Source of the DNA: Septoria linicola
Lineage: Eukaryota; Ascomycota; Dothideomycetes; Mycosphaerellales; Mycosphaerellaceae
NCBI GenBank assembly: GCA_024114885.1
Contig: CP099419.1
Location: 3,906,001-3,970,000 of the forward strand
Direction: 5' to 3'
Length of the DNA stretch: 64,000 nucleotides
Positions 61,829-64,000 of this stretch are shown here, piece by piece (position 1 is the stretch's first letter; each line of letters begins with the position of its first letter). The notes under the pieces are model-generated. The model saw only the letters and a program-made list of their open reading frames with translations, was not told the origin of the DNA and did no database searches. The translations under genes and the position numbers were made by a program.

Positions 61829-64000
61829 AGGTTATAAGCTCGGGTTTATATACTAAATAAGAGTAACCTATATTAGTATAGGTTACTTATATCTCTTATA
61901 GTTTATAGAAAACATTTAGGGCCTAGAAGTTTCTCTAACTATATTACTAACGAAGCTAGTTTATACCTAGTAGTATATAAGTTAGTAAAGATCTCTATAA
62001 GACAGTAGTATGTTTCTACTTTGTTAATACCTACCTAGTTCTCTACTATTATATCTAGTATTACTAGAGTTAGAAGAGGCTACCTAGCCTTCCTATAATC
62101 TAGTAGTAGAAACTCTACTAAGAGAGAAAGATCTAAGTCTTAGTAATTTCCTAAATACGAGGAATCCCTATCCCTTAGAGCTAGTCTCTCTACTATAAGA
62201 AATTACTCTTCTCTAGAATCCTTAGCTAGTCTAAAGTATTCTACTAATTATTTATTCTATTTACCTATTTCTATAATAGACTAAGAGGACAAGAAGAGCT
62301 AAAGGATTCTAATCCTAGATAGAACTAACTAGAAGAAATAGTTTAAGCTATAGATAGATAAGCTAGAAAGAAAGGACTAGTTCTAGGTAATTAGCTAACT
62401 AATTATTAGAGAGAACCTATATATAGTTTAGTAGGACACTAGTCTCTAGATATATATTACCTAGAATTAATACTTCTTAAAAGATAATATAGTATATAGG
62501 TTTAGTATCAGATATAGTATTAGTAAAGATAATAAGATAGAGCTAGAGACATAGTATATTACTATACTAGTAGCTAAGATATAGGTAATTCTCTAGAACA
62601 AGTATAATAGAGTCCTAAAGTCCTATACTATAGGTCTAATTAAGTAGTTTATTATATTTAGGATATTATCTAATAAGACAATTAGAGAAGTATAGAGATA
62701 CCTTAGAGGCCTAAATAAGAGGATTACTAAGATTAATCTTTAAGAAGCTTACTACTAGAGCTAAGAGAAAAGGCTAAAATATCTCCTATAGTCTCTACCT
62801 ATATTATACTAAGTAGCTAAGGATACTATTATAACCTAACTATCCTTAGATATAGATACTATTCTCCTTCTACTTAAGTCCTAAGAGGTAAGAGATAATC
62901 TAGATAAAATAGATATAGGTTTAGCTATATTCTATTCTAGGTAGCTCTACTAAGGAAAGTCTCTACTAATATACTAGCTCTATAAGAAAGGGAAGTACTA
63001 GTTAAAAGATTGTCCTAACCTCTCTACTACTAAGAAACTATTCTAGTAAAGAAATAGTACTAAGAACTAGAAGGACCCTTAGAGATTATTCCTTAGAGAA
63101 AGGGTTAGAAGATCCTCTTTACTAAGAAATACTAGATATATTAAGAAAGCTATCTATAAGTTATTATTATATAATAAGCTAAAGAAGGCTATCTAGAGAA
63201 TAGGTAAGTAGCTTTAGAGGATAGAGAAGTCTAGAAAGCTTCTAAAGAAAGGATTTTCAGCCTAGGAGTCTAGTTCTAGTTCTAATTCTAGAACTTAATC
63301 TAGTTCTAGAAGTAATAATAATTCCCTATTAGAAGATAATAATTAAGATAAGTTAGCCTATTCTATAATTAAGGCTAAAGGCAAGTTATTACTCTAAGAA
63401 TAGCTCTTAGATTCCTATACCTTATCCTATATAACTAACTAACTATCCTTCTTTAGATTAGTAAAGCTACTAAGGAAGAAAGTATAGATTAAGATAGAAG
63501 AAGGATACCTCTATATAACCTACTCTAGACTAGTATAGATAAAGAGAATTTTAGGAGAAGAAGTTCTACTTAATAGAGTACTATTTATTCCTAATCTTAG
63601 AGTAAATCTTATATTATAGAATTAGTTTAGTAAGCAATTTAGAGTCTAGAAGCCTAATTTCACTCTTACCTCCCTAGATAGCTAAATAGTTATAAAGACT
63701 AAGCTAGTTAGAGGTATTCTATTTATTAGTAAGATATTACCTCTTCTATAGAAAAAGTTATATTACTTACTATATAATCCTATAGAGGTTAATAATGCCT
63801 ATACTACCCTATTAGAGAAGGATCTAAAATAGTAGGAGCTATAGTATAGAAGATTTATATACTTTAGAAGAAAGTTACTCTTAAACCTTTATAAAGTTAC
63901 TAACCTAAAAAAAAAGAATTCTAATTCCTAACTAGGAAGAGTATAAGTATAGGATCTATATAATAGGTAAGATAAAGAAATACCTAAGTAAGTCTATTAA
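61829..64000 (+). mobile_element. Ty1/copia LTR retrotransposon relic, cut by the window edge
   Basis: Read on plus with RIP-type stops. A gag-like region (~62,250-62,950) is followed by a CCHC zinc-knuckle remnant (KKGKYxLKDCPN at ~62,985). A protease start with *LLDS at 63,401 follows, where the stop replaces the usual Trp of WLLDS. Then comes LNRVLFIPNLRVNLI near 63,570-63,615, the copia LxxVLYVPxLxxNLIS motif, and a GAG-pre-integrase part (KLYYLLYNPIEVNNAY). Reverse transcriptase is beyond the window. An LTR near 61,830-62,000 is assumed but not proven. The frame is broken by many stops and is not functional. Confidence 0.68.

Noticed and set aside
50400..64000. Centromere or mitochondrial insert as an explanation of the TA-rich stretch
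   Set aside because: Transposon relics with RIP-type stops and normal-composition islands explain it better; no mitochondrial genes or satellite arrays are visible.
1..64000. tRNA genes, CRISPR arrays, riboswitches
   Set aside because: No cloverleaf-type T-loop/anticodon pairing was spotted by eye, and no regular repeat-spacer array exists; a tRNA scan would be decisive.

Overview
The window reads as a nuclear contig of a filamentous ascomycete, most likely a dothideomycete of the Mycosphaerella type. This is inferred from many short introns (about 45-65 bp, GT..AG, CTNAC-like branch sites), a fungal nitrate-assimilation pair, a KRE6-type cell-wall gene, a type II NADH dehydrogenase, fungal-type F-box-like genes, and AT-rich repeats mutated as by RIP (repeat-induced point mutation). 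No tRNA, rRNA, CRISPR array or bacterial-style operon was seen. Gene models below were spliced by hand, so exon borders differ from simple open frames.

1-20.4 kb: the C-terminus of a PIF1-like helicase, an F-box-like protein, a GH16 KRE6/SKN1 glucan-synthesis protein, a SAM methyltransferase with a reading-frame break in a C-run, a secreted beta-propeller (virginiamycin B lyase-like), an Atos/meiotic chromosome-segregation family protein, FYV7 rRNA-processing protein, a small spliced hypothetical gene, two secreted or GPI-type Ser/Thr- or Cys-rich proteins (one with broken frames), a nuclear-type repeat protein with three LERHIS motifs, and a secreted amidase. 20.7-33 kb: housekeeping genes MCM3, a four-helix membrane protein, a JEN1-type carboxylate transporter, SEC62, a cupin, and peroxisomal 3-ketoacyl-CoA thiolase with a PTS2 signal and a CAG tract in its first intron. 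33.5-42.9 kb: epoxide hydrolase, GNAT acetyltransferase, a frizzled/smoothened-like seven-helix receptor, type II NADH dehydrogenase, a second F-box-like protein and a pentapeptide-like acidic protein.

43-50.3 kb: the nitrate assimilation pair. Nitrate reductase (niaD, minus) and nitrite reductase (niiA, plus) are divergent and share a 1.1-kb intergenic promoter carrying six HGATAR (AreA/NIT2-type) sites and a NirA-type motif. Together the enzymes reduce nitrate to ammonium. No nitrate transporter lies in the window.

50.4-64 kb: a sharp switch to TA-rich, stop-rich repeats typical of RIP. Inside lies a non-mutated island (51.25-55.39 kb) with a divergent pair: a small basic protein and a 751-residue FHA-pseudokinase whose C-terminus may be APSES/KilA-N-like. 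The island is bracketed by two inverted 277-bp repeat copies. To its right is a complete RIP-mutated hAT DNA transposon (55,399-59,051) with 8-bp target duplication, inverted termini and a decayed transposase; then an unassigned repeat, and a decayed Ty1/copia retrotransposon that runs off the window. The FHA-pseudokinase island is the strongest candidate here for something not well described.
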